From Clostridiales bacterium (GTDB lineage Bacteria > Bacillota > Clostridia > Oscillospirales > Oscillospiraceae): a stretch of 64,000 nt of DNA. Within the stretch, counting starts at the first letter, position 1. The number at the start of each line of letters is the position of its first letter. Shown piece by piece: positions 41,607 through 50,512 of the stretch. The notes beneath the pieces are model-generated. The model had not been told where the DNA came from. It ran no database searches and saw only the letters and a program-made list of their open reading frames with translations. The DNA lies in the NCBI GenBank assembly GCA_004555205.1, contig SFIY01000012.1, forward strand, positions 7,433 to 71,432, in the 5' to 3' direction. The position numbers and the translations under genes are program-made.

Positions 41607-42857
41607 ATGAAGACTCGTAATGGTCTGTTCGCTAATGTTCCCGAAGAGCAGTGGAACGATTGGCATTGGCAGGTAGACAACCGCGCCGAGACAGTTGAAG
41701 ATCTGAAGCGCTATATGACCCTGACTCCCGATGAGGAAGAGGGCGTCCGCAAGACGCTGGGCAAGCTGCGTATGGCGATCACGCCGTACTACCTGTCCCT
41801 GATCGATCTGGACGATCCCTTTGATCCCATTCGCAAGATGGCAATTCCCCGCGCCGAGGAGCTGGAGTATGCTGATTACGAAGATGCCGATCCTCTGCAT
41901 GAGGACACCGACTCTCCCGTGCCCGGCCTGACGCACCGCTATCCCGACCGCGTCCTGCTGCTGATCACTGACCAGTGCTCCATGTACTGCCGTCACTGCA
42001 CGCGCCGTCGTTTCGCCGGTCAGAATGACTGCGAAGTGGCTACCTCTCAGATCGATAAGTGCATCAAGTATGTCGCCAACCATCCTGAGGTTCGCGATGT
42101 GCTGCTCTCCGGCGGTGACTGCCTGATGGTCTCCGACGAGATGCTCGAGTACATTATTGCCAAGCTTCGTGCGATTCCTCATGTGGAGATCGTTCGTCTG
42201 GGTTCCCGCACGCCCGTTGTGTGCCCCCAGCGTATCACGCCCGAGCTGTGCAACATGCTGAAGAAGTATCATCCCGTGTGGCTCAATACGCACTTCAACA
42301 CCCCCAAGGAGTTCACGCCCGAAGCTGCCAAGGCCTGCGCCATGCTGGCTGACGCCGGTATTCCTCTGGGCAACCAGTCCGTGCTGCTGGCCGGTGTCAA
42401 TGACTGCTCTCATGTGATGATGGAGCTGGTCCACGGCCTGGTCAAGATGCGTGTACGTCCTTACTACATCTACGCCTGCGATCCTTCCCTGGGCCTGAGC
42501 CACTTCCGTACCCCTGTTTCCAAGGGTATCGAGATCATGGAAGCGCTGCGCGGCCATACCTCCGGCTACTGCGTGCCCACCTTCGTGGTCGACGCACCGG
42601 GCGGCGGCGGCAAGACGCCCGTTATGCCCAACTACCTGATTTCCCAGACTCCCCGCAAGGTCATCCTGCGTAACTTCGAGGGCGTCATCACTTCCTACAC
42701 CGAGCCCGAGCATTATGTGCAGAATTGCCACTGCGACGTCTGCACCGGCAAGAAGGTGGCAGAGAAGACCGGCGTGGCATGGGTCGCTCAGGGTACTCCT
42801 CAGCGCTATCTGGAGCCCACCAAGCTGCTGCGTAACGAGCGCCATGTGAAGAAATAA
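41607..42857 (+). CDS. kamA: Lysine 2,3-aminomutase
   Basis: 416 residues. The radical SAM cluster is bound by Cys124, Cys128 and Cys131 in CSMYCRHCTRRR. The C-terminal block YVVDAPGGGGKTP-type (FVVDAPGGGGKTP here) and the PLP-binding region follow, and a CHCDVC motif ends the protein, typical of the subfamily. It converts L-lysine to L-beta-lysine with SAM and PLP. RBS AGAAGGAGAATT. First step of the pathway. Confidence 0.97.
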   Translation: MKTRNGLFANVPEEQWNDWHWQVDNRAETVEDLKRYMTLTPDEEEGVRKTLGKLRMAITPYYLSLIDLDDPFDPIRKMAIPRAEELEYADYEDADPLHEDTDSPVPGLTHRYPDRVLLLITDQCSMYCRHCTRRRFAGQNDCEVATSQIDKCIKYVANHPEVRDVLLSGGDCLMVSDEMLEYIIAKLRAIPHVEIVRLGSRTPVVCPQRITPELCNMLKKYHPVWLNTHFNTPKEFTPEAAKACAMLADAGIPLGNQSVLLAGVNDCSHVMMELVHGLVKMRVRPYYIYACDPSLGLSHFRTPVSKGIEIMEALRGHTSGYCVPTFVVDAPGGGGKTPVMPNYLISQTPRKVILRNFEGVITSYTEPEHYVQNCHCDVCTGKKVAEKTGVAWVAQGTPQRYLEPTKLLRNERHVKK

Positions 42858-42868
42858 GAGGTATCGGA

Positions 42869-44431
42869 ATGGAAAGCAAACTCGGCTTGAATTTTGAATT
42901 GGTCGAAAAGGCTCGTGAGTCCGCTGCACGCGTTGCAGCGGACACACAGAGCTTCATCGACCAGCACACCACGGTCACCGTGGAGCGTGCTGTCTGCCGC
43001 CTGCTGGGTATCGACGGCGTCAATGATATGGACGTCCCCATGCCCAATGTGGTGGTTGACTATCTGATGGAGAACAGCCTGCTGCCTGTCGGCGCTGCCT
43101 GGAATATCGGTAACGCCATGCTGGAAACCGGCCTGGATCCCCAGGGTGTTGCAGAGCGGCTGGATAAGGGTGAGATTGACTTCACCAAGCTGCCCGCTCA
43201 TACAGACAGCGAGATCCGCGCAGCCATTGCTCCCATCGTGGCAAAGACCATTGAGCGCATCAATAAGAATGTGGCGCAGCGCAATGCGTATTTAAACGAG
43301 TTCGGCGATAAGGAAGGTCCTTATCTGTATGTCATCGTGGCTACCGGTAATATCTATGAGGATATTACGCAGGCTAAGGCGGCCGCAAAGCAGGGCGCTG
43401 ACATCATCGCCGTGATCCGCACCACCGGCCAGTCCCTGCTGGACTATGTGCCTTACGGTGCAACCACGGAGGGCTTCGGCGGCACCTACGCTACGCAGGA
43501 GAACTTCCGCCTGATGCGTGCCGCGCTGGACGAAGTGGGCGAGGAACAGCATCGCTACATCCGCCTGTGCAACTATTGCTCCGGCCTGTGCATGCCTGAG
43601 ATCGCCGCTATGGGTGCTCTGGAGCGTCTGGATGTGATGCTGAACGACGCGCTGTACGGCATTTTGTTCCGCGACATCAATATGCAGCGTACCATCATTG
43701 ACCAGTATTTCTCCCGCGTGATCAACGGCTATGCCGGCGTAATCATCAACACCGGTGAGGATAACTATCTGACCACCGACGACGCTATCACGGCGGCCCA
43801 TACGGTGCTGGCCTCCCAGTTCCTGAACGAGGCATTTGCCAAGACCGCCGGTATGCGCGAAGAGCAGATGGGTCTGGGCCACGCTTTTGAGATGGATCCC
43901 GATGTGGAGAACACCTTCCTGTATGAGCTGGCACAGGCACAAATGGCCCGTGAAATCTTCCCCAATGCACCTTTGAAGTATATGCCTCCCACGAAGTTCA
44001 TGACCGGCAACATCTTCCGCGGTCACATTCAGGATGCCCTGTTCAACATGGTCACCATCCTGACCGGCCAGAAGCTGCACCTGCTGGGCATGCTCACCGA
44101 GGCGATCCATACGCCCTTTATGTCTGACCGCGCCCTGTCCATCGAGAATGCGCAGTATATTTTCCGCACCATGAAGGATCTGGGCAGCGAGCTGACCTAT
44201 AAAGAGAACGGTATCATCCGTAACCGCGCCAACGAGGTGCTGACCAAGGCTACCGACCTGCTCACTGAGATTGAGAAGCTGGGCCTGTTCACCACCATTG
44301 AGAAGGGCATCTTTGCCGATGTTAAGCGTCCTAAGGACGGCGGCAAGGGCCTGGCCGGCGTGGTTATGAAGGATGACAAGTACTTCAATCCGTTCATTGA
44401 AGAGATGAAAGGCAAGGTGGCAGCAGAATGA
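42869..44431 (+). CDS. kamD: Lysine 5,6-aminomutase, alpha subunit
   Basis: 520 residues, matching the family length. It opens with LNFELVEKARESAARVA and has the TIM-barrel pattern with VIRTTGQSLLDYVPYG and LCNYCSGLCMPEIAAMGALERLD. With KamE it moves the terminal amino group of beta-lysine to C5 using adenosylcobalamin and PLP. The stop overlaps kamE by four bases (ATGA), so the subunits are coupled. Confidence 0.96.
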   Translation: MESKLGLNFELVEKARESAARVAADTQSFIDQHTTVTVERAVCRLLGIDGVNDMDVPMPNVVVDYLMENSLLPVGAAWNIGNAMLETGLDPQGVAERLDKGEIDFTKLPAHTDSEIRAAIAPIVAKTIERINKNVAQRNAYLNEFGDKEGPYLYVIVATGNIYEDITQAKAAAKQGADIIAVIRTTGQSLLDYVPYGATTEGFGGTYATQENFRLMRAALDEVGEEQHRYIRLCNYCSGLCMPEIAAMGALERLDVMLNDALYGILFRDINMQRTIIDQYFSRVINGYAGVIINTGEDNYLTTDDAITAAHTVLASQFLNEAFAKTAGMREEQMGLGHAFEMDPDVENTFLYELAQAQMAREIFPNAPLKYMPPTKFMTGNIFRGHIQDALFNMVTILTGQKLHLLGMLTEAIHTPFMSDRALSIENAQYIFRTMKDLGSELTYKENGIIRNRANEVLTKATDLLTEIEKLGLFTTIEKGIFADVKRPKDGGKGLAGVVMKDDKYFNPFIEEMKGKVAAE

Positions 44432-45216
44432 GTAGCGGACTGTATAATACCCATAAAATCGATTTCGATACCACGCTGGACCTGACGCGTCTGAAGCCCT
44501 ACGGCGATACGATGAACGACGGTAAGGTGCAGACCAGTTTTACCCTGCCTGTCAAGGACGACGAGCGCGGTGAAGAAGCTGCCCGCCAGATTGCTAAGAA
44601 GATGGGTCTGGAAGAGCCCAATGTTGCCTATCATAAGGCGCTGGATAAGGAGTTCACCTTCTATGTCGTTTACGGCAGTTGCGTGCACTCTGTCAACTAT
44701 GAAGACATTCATGTCATCACCGTTGAATCCGACACCATGAGCATGGAAGAGACCAACGACTATATCCGTGAGAACATCGGCCGTAAGGTCGTGATGATCG
44801 GCGCTTCCACCGGTACCGACGCCCACACCGTGGGTATCGATGCCATCATGAACCGAAAGGGCTTTGCCGGCCACTACGGTCTGGAGCGCTATGAGATGGT
44901 CGAAGCGATCAACCTGGGCTCTCAGGTTCCCAATGAGGAGTTCATCCAGAAGGCTGTGGAGCTGAAGGCCGATGTGCTGCTGGTTTCCCAGACCGTCACC
45001 CAGAAGGACGTCCACATCCAGAATCTGACCAACCTCATTGAGCTGCTGGAGGCCGAAGGCCTGCGTGACAAGTTTGTTGTCTGCTGCGGCGGTCCCCGCA
45101 TTACCCATGAGCTGGCCAAGGAGCTGGGCTTTGACGCCGGTTTCGGCGCCGGCAAGTATGCTGACGACGTGGCCAGCTTCGCTGTGACCGAAATGGTCAA
45201 GCGCGGCTTGAAATAA
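44428..45216 (+). CDS. kamE: Lysine 5,6-aminomutase, beta (cobalamin) subunit
   Basis: 262 residues. The base-off cobalamin motif is DAHTVG (131-136), and Lys144 in MNRKG is the PLP lysine of the family. Later, LLVSQTVTQKD and VCCGGPRIT complete the Rossmann-type B12 domain. It pairs with KamD. Followed by a perfect 12-bp hairpin at 45236-45269 that closes the operon. Confidence 0.97.
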   Translation: MSSGLYNTHKIDFDTTLDLTRLKPYGDTMNDGKVQTSFTLPVKDDERGEEAARQIAKKMGLEEPNVAYHKALDKEFTFYVVYGSCVHSVNYEDIHVITVESDTMSMEETNDYIRENIGRKVVMIGASTGTDAHTVGIDAIMNRKGFAGHYGLERYEMVEAINLGSQVPNEEFIQKAVELKADVLLVSQTVTQKDVHIQNLTNLIELLEAEGLRDKFVVCCGGPRITHELAKELGFDAGFGAGKYADDVASFAVTEMVKRGLK

Positions 45217-45235
45217 GAAACCAATACCGTTTATT

Positions 45236-45269
45236 CAAACGGCCATGGAGAAACCTTCATGGCCGTTTG
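45236..45269 (+). terminator. Hairpin at the end of the kal-kamE operon
   Basis: CAAACGGCCATG and CATGGCCGTTTG are perfectly complementary around a 10-base loop. The following sequence GAATG lacks a T tract, so leak-through into atoDA is possible. Confidence 0.6.
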
Positions 45270-45346
45270 GAATGTATAAGAAAAAAGGTCAAATAAGTGC
45301 TGTTTGCTTGCATTTTGCAGGGGAAAGTGCTATGATATGACTGATT

Positions 45347-45368
45347 AAAAATAGCGAATACTATTTTT
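45347..45368. promoter_or_regulatory. Palindrome in the atoD leader
   Basis: AAAAATAG-CGAATA-CTATTTTT lies 33 bases before atoD, just after a likely start region (TATGATATGA near 45331). It can be an operator or a small leader hairpin. Confidence 0.45.
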
Positions 45369-45400
45369 GGGAGACCGAAAAAAAACAAGGAGGAACAGAA

Positions 45401-46093
45401 ATGGCAAAGAAACCTGTGCTCACTGCCGCCGAGGCAGCGAAGATGATTCCCGATGGTGCCACTATTATGTGCGGTGGTTTCCTGGCTTGCGGTCAGGCTC
45501 GTGCAATCGTGAAGGAACTGGTGAAGCTGGGTACCAAGGATCTGACCCTGATCGCTAACGATATGGGCCGTGCAACCGGTCCCAAGGGCGAGGAGTTTTT
45601 CGGCATCGCTGAGCTGATCCACAATCATCAGGTCAAGCGCGTGATCGCAACGCATGTTGGTATGACGCCCGAAGTCGGCGCTCAGAACACGGAGGGTACG
45701 CTGGAAGTCAACCTGCTGCCTCAGGGCACGCTGGCTGAGTGCATTCGCGCTGATGGCGCCGGTCTGGGCGGCGTGCTGACCCCCGTGGGTGTGGACACCC
45801 TGATCGAGGACAGCCCCTTCTGCATGGGTAAGCAGACCATCGACGGCAAGGAATACCTGCTGATGAAGCCCATCCACGCTGATTTCGCTCTGCTGGGCGC
45901 TTACAAGTGCGATGAAATGGGTAACTGCTGGTACAAGGGCACCATGCGTAACTTTAACCCCGTGATGGCCACCGCCGCTGACGTTGTCATCGCTGAGTGC
46001 GAGTACATCGTCCCCGTTGGTGAGATCGAGCCCGAGAATGTGCATACCTACGGTATGTGCGTTGACTACATCGTGGAAGGAGACAGAAAGTAA
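45401..46093 (+). CDS. atoD: Butyryl-CoA:acetoacetate CoA-transferase, alpha subunit
   Basis: 230 residues. MIPDGATIMCGGFLACGQARAIVKEL is the alpha-subunit N-terminus of class I CoA-transferases, and NDMGRATGPKGEEFFGI and MNRFNPVM-type (MRNFNPVMATAADVVI) follow. It joins with AtoA to transfer CoA from butyryl-CoA to acetoacetate, which releases butyrate and returns acetoacetyl-CoA. RBS AAGGAGGAACAG. It overlaps atoA by one base. Confidence 0.92.
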   Translation: MAKKPVLTAAEAAKMIPDGATIMCGGFLACGQARAIVKELVKLGTKDLTLIANDMGRATGPKGEEFFGIAELIHNHQVKRVIATHVGMTPEVGAQNTEGTLEVNLLPQGTLAECIRADGAGLGGVLTPVGVDTLIEDSPFCMGKQTIDGKEYLLMKPIHADFALLGAYKCDEMGNCWYKGTMRNFNPVMATAADVVIAECEYIVPVGEIEPENVHTYGMCVDYIVEGDRK

Positions 46094-46761
46094 TGGAAAA
46101 GTCCGAAATCAAAGGCTTTATTGCAAAGCGCTGCGCCAAGGAACTGAAGAATGGCGACGTCGTTAACCTGGGTATTGGCCTGCCCACTCTGATTCCCGGC
46201 TACCTGCCTGAGGGTGTTGAGCTGATCATCCACGCTGAGCTGGGTATCGTCAGCGCCGGCACCTCCCCCAAAGAGGGCGATGCAAACTATGATCCCTACC
46301 ACGTTGTTGACGCCGGTGGTTCTCCCTCTTCCGTGGCATTCGGCGGCGGATTTATTGATTCCGCTACCAACTTCGGTCTGATCCGCGGCGGCCATGTGGA
46401 TGCTTGCTTCCTGGGCGCTCTGGAAGTTGACGCACAGGGCAATCTGGCCAACTGGATCATTCCCGGCAAGAAGATGCCCGGCATGGGCGGCGCAATGGAT
46501 CTGTGCGTCGGTGCCCGTAACTGCATCGTCTGCATGGAGCATACCGCCAAGGGCAACCCCAAGATCTTCGAGAAGTGCCGTCTGCCCCTGACCGCTTCTC
46601 ACTGCGTGAATAAGATCATCACGGAGATGTGCGTTCTGGAAGTTACCGAGAACGGTCTGCTCATGACCGAGATCAACCCCGAGTTCACCGTCGAGCAGGT
46701 GAAGGCTGCAACCGCTGCTCCCATCACTGTTGCCGAGAACCTGAAGTCCATGATCGACTGA
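46093..46761 (+). CDS. atoA: Butyryl-CoA:acetoacetate CoA-transferase, beta subunit
   Basis: 222 residues. The catalytic Glu49 is in IHAELGIVSAG. GDVVNLGIGLPT and the C-terminal LTASHCVNKIITE match the beta subunit. The retained Glu contrasts with the other class I pair in this window at 24219. It completes the lysine route by making free butyrate. An intrinsic terminator follows at 46773. Confidence 0.93.
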   Translation: MEKSEIKGFIAKRCAKELKNGDVVNLGIGLPTLIPGYLPEGVELIIHAELGIVSAGTSPKEGDANYDPYHVVDAGGSPSSVAFGGGFIDSATNFGLIRGGHVDACFLGALEVDAQGNLANWIIPGKKMPGMGGAMDLCVGARNCIVCMEHTAKGNPKIFEKCRLPLTASHCVNKIITEMCVLEVTENGLLMTEINPEFTVEQVKAATAAPITVAENLKSMID

Positions 46762-46772
46762 TTGATCTGCAT

Positions 46773-46807
46773 AAAAAATTCCGACTCTTACGGGTCGGAA
46801 TTTTTTT
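46773..46807 (+). terminator. Rho-independent terminator after atoA
   Basis: AAAAAATTCCGAC and GTCGGAATTTTTTT pair perfectly around an 8-base loop with a T tract. Confidence 0.93.
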
Positions 46808-46876
46808 GTGCTCTTTTAACGGATAGTGCCTGTCAAGCATAGAATGGAAGGTATAGAAATAGGAGGAGGAATCTCT

Positions 46877-48103
46877 ATGAAAACCTTTCTGAGGAGTAAC
46901 CGTTTCATTTTACTTATGCTCTCAGGCATTGTCCTGGGCTGTATTGTCGGTGCGCTCCGGCCTGATTTTGCCGGTAATCTGGCGTTTCTCGGCACATTAT
47001 TCGTGAACATGATGTTCTGTGTAGTGGTTCCCATGGTGTTCTTTTCCATCTCATCGGCCATCGCTAACATGAAGAATGTGAAGCGCGCCGGCAAGTTGAT
47101 GGGCAGTACGATAGTGACTTTTTTATCTACTGCCGCGATTGCCGGCGTACTTATGTACATCGTCTGTCGGATTTTTCCGCTGGTCAGCGGACAGTATACC
47201 GTCACAGAGGGTGAAATCGGAGAAACATTGGGCGTGACCGATATGATCGTCAATTTCTTTACCAAGCCTGACTTTACGGAGCTGTTCAGCCGCCGCGCTA
47301 TTTTGCCTTTGATTGTGGCGGCCGTCCTGTTTGGCTTTGGCGTGCAGATGGCAGGCGGACCGGAAACCAAGACGGCAAAGCTGATGGATGACATCACCAA
47401 TTGCATTATGAAGACCGTCAAGATCATTACATATTATGCCCCCATCGGCTTCTTCGGCTTTTTTGCCTCGCTGGTAGCCGTGTATGGGCCGGAACTCATC
47501 GGCGATTACAGCCGCACACTGATCGTCTACTATGTGATGAGCTTTGCCTATATGTTTACCTTCTTTCCCATTTATGCCCGATTTGGCGGAGGCAGGGGAG
47601 CAGCGAAGCTGATGTTCAGCAAACTGTTCCGCCCGGCCGCCATGTCATTTGGAAGCTGTTCCAGTGTGGCCACCATTCCCACCAACATTGAAGTATCGCA
47701 GGAATCCGGCATCAGTAAGGATGTCAGCGATATTGTGCTGCCCTTGGGCGCCACCATGCACATGGACGGCTCCGCCATGTCAGCCATCATCAAGGTAGCG
47801 TTTCTGTTCGGCATTTTCGGTCAGGACTTTGACACCGGACGGGCGATCCTTGCGATCATTGTGGCGGTGTTTTCCTCTGTGGCCATGTCCGGCATTCCCG
47901 GCGGCGGCGGTACGGGAGAGCTTGTCATCTGCACCATCTTTTTCCCGGACCAGTTGGCCATTGCCTATCCCATTGCCATTGCACTGGGCAACTTGGTAGA
48001 CCCTCCCGCTACCATGGTCAATGCAGCAGGGGACTATGTGGTGTCGTTTATCGTCAGCCGCTTTGTGGACGGCAAGGATTGGCTGCAGAAGCGACTGAAG
48101 TAA
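46877..48103 (+). CDS. Dicarboxylate/amino acid:cation symporter (SDF family)
   Basis: ATG at 46877 with AGGAGGAGGAA upstream; 408 residues with eight helices and two re-entrant loops. GSCSSVATIPTNIEVSQE is the serine-rich loop, and LPLGATMHMDGSA and GIPGGGGTGE match the transport core (NPxTA-like region ends with NLVDPPATMVNAAGD). It imports an acidic or neutral amino acid with sodium or protons. Closeness to the lysine genes is suggestive, but the family rarely takes lysine. Confidence 0.9.
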   Translation: MKTFLRSNRFILLMLSGIVLGCIVGALRPDFAGNLAFLGTLFVNMMFCVVVPMVFFSISSAIANMKNVKRAGKLMGSTIVTFLSTAAIAGVLMYIVCRIFPLVSGQYTVTEGEIGETLGVTDMIVNFFTKPDFTELFSRRAILPLIVAAVLFGFGVQMAGGPETKTAKLMDDITNCIMKTVKIITYYAPIGFFGFFASLVAVYGPELIGDYSRTLIVYYVMSFAYMFTFFPIYARFGGGRGAAKLMFSKLFRPAAMSFGSCSSVATIPTNIEVSQESGISKDVSDIVLPLGATMHMDGSAMSAIIKVAFLFGIFGQDFDTGRAILAIIVAVFSSVAMSGIPGGGGTGELVICTIFFPDQLAIAYPIAIALGNLVDPPATMVNAAGDYVVSFIVSRFVDGKDWLQKRLK

Positions 48104-48125
48104 GCATTCCGCTTTACTTACAATA

Positions 48126-48163
48126 AAAAAATATCCGCGTGAGTAAGTCACGCGGATATTTTT
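48126..48163. terminator. Bidirectional terminator
   Basis: AAAAATATCCGCGTGA and TCACGCGGATATTTTT pair around a short loop, with A/T tracts on both sides. It separates the convergent symporter and MATE genes. Confidence 0.93.
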
Positions 48164-48171
48164 AGGTTGGA

Positions 48172-49488
48172 CTATCCATTGTTCTTTTTAAACGCCCGTA
48201 AAAACAGTATCGCCGCCGCAAGACAAATCGCCTCAGAGATCACCGGTGCAAACCAAATGCTGTCGCCGCCAAAGATGGCTGCCAAAGCAAGTAAGCAGCT
48301 GCCTTGTATCAACAGACCGCGTCCGGTAGAGATGGCAATGGCGGGTTTGGGGCGTTCCACGGCCGTCAAAAATCCGCCGATCATAATGTTGAAGCCCAGC
48401 AGCAGATAGCAAAGACTGTAACGATGGAAGGCGCCCACGGAATACGCGTTCAAAGCGGGACTGTCAGTGCCGAGGAAAGCCTGCACCAGTTGCGGCGCTA
48501 AGAGGTAGAGCAGGCCAAACCCGATAACGGCGACACAGGCAACGGTGGTTAAACCGTATCGCAAGAGTTTGATGTAATTATTTCGCTCGCCCTTACCGTA
48601 TTGATAGCTGACCAAAGGCTGCGTACCCTGGGAAACGCCCAACATGATATTGATAATCAATGTATTGGTGTAGGCGATGATGGTATAGCTGACCAGACCG
48701 TCCTGCCCGATACAGCGCAGGATGGTGTGGTTGAACAGGAAGATCATCAGACCGTTGCACAGCTCCGTCACGCCGTCGGCTATGCCAATTGGGATCAAAC
48801 GGCGATAGATTCGCCAGTCCATACGAAAGCGCACCAGATGGAATGTGCTTTTGCGCCCCAAAAAGTGCGCCAGATAGATGATACAGGTCAAAAACTGGGA
48901 TAAACCGGTGGCAAACGCGGCGCCCCATGTACCCCAGTTCCAGATAAAGATCATCACATAATCCAGTACACAGTTGGTCAGGCATCCGATCAAGACTGTG
49001 ATGATGGCCAAATGGGGATAGCCGTCAGTTTTGACCAAAACCTCCATGTTGTAGGATACGATAAAACACACGGCGAAGGGCGCCAAGCCCTTTAAGTAGT
49101 CCGTCGCGTAGGAAAGCGTCACATCCTTGGCACCTAATAGCTGGGCAAATGGTTGGGGGAAGAGAAATACAGCCGCCGAAATGGCAAGACCGATAACAAC
49201 CAGCAATGCTAAATTCTGCGAGAACAGGGAGTTGGCGCTTTCGCCCTTGCCCTGACCCAGATAGATGGCGATGATCGTGGATGTACCCACGGCAAACAGC
49301 ACGGCAATCGAGAAAAGGACATTTAAAAAGGGAACGGCGAGATTGACAGCGCTCATGGCATACTCTCCGATGCCGCGGGCCACAAACAGGCCGTCGACAA
49401 TGGAATAAAGAGAAAACACCATCAATGAGGCGATGGTGGCGGAGGAAAATTTTGCAAATTGTGCGAATAAACCGCGTGATTCCTGCAT
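48172..49488 (-). CDS. MATE family efflux transporter
   Basis: 438 residues with about twelve helices in two halves. SLYSIVDGLFVARGIGEYAMSAVNLAVPFLNV is the first-half signature, and GVSQGTQPLVSYQYGKGE is the matching second-half motif. It exports drugs or metabolites against sodium or protons. It stands alone, divergent from the PhzF gene. Confidence 0.93.
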   Translation of the reverse strand: MQESRGLFAQFAKFSSATIASLMVFSLYSIVDGLFVARGIGEYAMSAVNLAVPFLNVLFSIAVLFAVGTSTIIAIYLGQGKGESANSLFSQNLALLVVIGLAISAAVFLFPQPFAQLLGAKDVTLSYATDYLKGLAPFAVCFIVSYNMEVLVKTDGYPHLAIITVLIGCLTNCVLDYVMIFIWNWGTWGAAFATGLSQFLTCIIYLAHFLGRKSTFHLVRFRMDWRIYRRLIPIGIADGVTELCNGLMIFLFNHTILRCIGQDGLVSYTIIAYTNTLIINIMLGVSQGTQPLVSYQYGKGERNNYIKLLRYGLTTVACVAVIGFGLLYLLAPQLVQAFLGTDSPALNAYSVGAFHRYSLCYLLLGFNIMIGGFLTAVERPKPAIAISTGRGLLIQGSCLLALAAIFGGDSIWFAPVISEAICLAAAILFLRAFKKNNG

Positions 49489-49581
49489 TTTTTCAGAAAA
49501 AGATCCTTTCTATATTTTTTATAGTATAGCATACCATAGAGCGGGAGTCAAATGCCTGCTTGCGAATGACAGGAAAATCAT

Positions 49582-49587
49582 GTATAA
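49582..49587 (+). promoter_or_regulatory. Probable -10 box of the PhzF gene
   Basis: TATAAT lies 24 bases before the start codon at 49611. A clear -35 is not seen; TTGCGA at 49560 is a possible match with a 16-base spacer. Confidence 0.45.
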
Positions 49588-49610
49588 TGCGGGATAAAGG
49601 AGGGATAGGT

Positions 49611-50465
49611 ATGGAAGCATATGTAATGGACGCGTTTTCTGCGCAAATTTTCGGCGGCAATCAAGCCGGTGTGGTCCTGCCGGACCGCGAGTTGAGTGAT
49701 GCGCTTATGCAGCAGATTGCAGGTGAGTTCAAACATTCGGAAACGGCATTTGTTCGCGTCGAAAGCGATGGCAGCGTCACGCTGCGTTATTTTACACCTG
49801 CCGGTGAAGTGGATCTGTGCGGCCACGCTACGATTGCCTGTTTTGTCCTTCTGCGGCAGCTCAATAAGATCGGCGACGGCATCCACACAGCCCATACCAA
49901 GGCGGCGGAGCTGTCAATCGAGGTATCCGGCGATACTGTATGGATGGAAATGGCGCCGCCTCAAATTCTGCGTACGCTGGATAGCTGTGGGGTGGATGAG
50001 CTTTACAGTGCTTACGGACTGGAGATTTCGGATAAGCCCGACGGCATGGAACCTAAAATTGTGTCTACGGGTTTGGCGGATATTATGATGCCTGTCAAAG
50101 ACCATGATACGCTGCTGCGTGCCGTGCAAAATGAGCCGTTGGTCACGGAGCTTTCGCGCCGTTACGACTGCACAGGCGTCCATATGTTCTGCCTTGGCGA
50201 TGATTGTACGGCCTATTGCAGCAACTTTGCACCGCTGTATGATATTCCCGAGGAGTGCGCCACGGGTACCAGCAACGGCGCGCTGACCTACTACCTTTCC
50301 GGGTACGGCGTTGTCAGGGAGGACGAGGAAAACGTCTTTATACAAGGTGAGCATATGCACCGGCCCTCTGAAATCCGCAGCCGCTTGACGGTGAAAAACG
50401 GCGAACCGTCGGTGCTGATCGGCGGCCGCGCCGCCATGAGCCTTTCCTGCGACTTGAGGATTTGA
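49611..50465 (+). CDS. PhzF family isomerase/epimerase-like protein
   Basis: ATG at 49611 follows AAAGGAGGGATAGGT; 284 residues. AFSAQIFGGNQAGVVLPD opens the diaminopimelate-epimerase fold. The family Glu is in FKHSETAFV, and EVDLCGHATIA and CATGTSNGAL follow. Function in most bacteria is unknown; some act in phenazine synthesis. Monocistronic with a terminator at 50480-50511. Confidence 0.9.
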   Translation: MEAYVMDAFSAQIFGGNQAGVVLPDRELSDALMQQIAGEFKHSETAFVRVESDGSVTLRYFTPAGEVDLCGHATIACFVLLRQLNKIGDGIHTAHTKAAELSIEVSGDTVWMEMAPPQILRTLDSCGVDELYSAYGLEISDKPDGMEPKIVSTGLADIMMPVKDHDTLLRAVQNEPLVTELSRRYDCTGVHMFCLGDDCTAYCSNFAPLYDIPEECATGTSNGALTYYLSGYGVVREDEENVFIQGEHMHRPSEIRSRLTVKNGEPSVLIGGRAAMSLSCDLRI

Positions 50466-50479
50466 ACGATTTACCGAAT

Positions 50480-50511
50480 AAAAAATCGACGATTGAAGCG
50501 TCGATTTTTTC
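50480..50511. terminator. Bidirectional terminator between phzF-like and EamA genes
   Basis: AAAAAATCGACG and CGTCGATTTTTT pair around a short loop, with A and T tracts on both sides. Confidence 0.88.
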
Positions 50512-50512
50512 A

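Noticed and set aside
41601..45108. Several minus-strand frames of 260-450 codons opposite kamA, kamD and kamE
   Set aside because: Same codon-bias shadows. The plus-strand genes are certain.
46877..48103. Dedicated lysine transporter next to the lysine genes
   Set aside because: The SDF family normally carries acidic or small neutral amino acids. Position alone does not justify calling it a lysine carrier.
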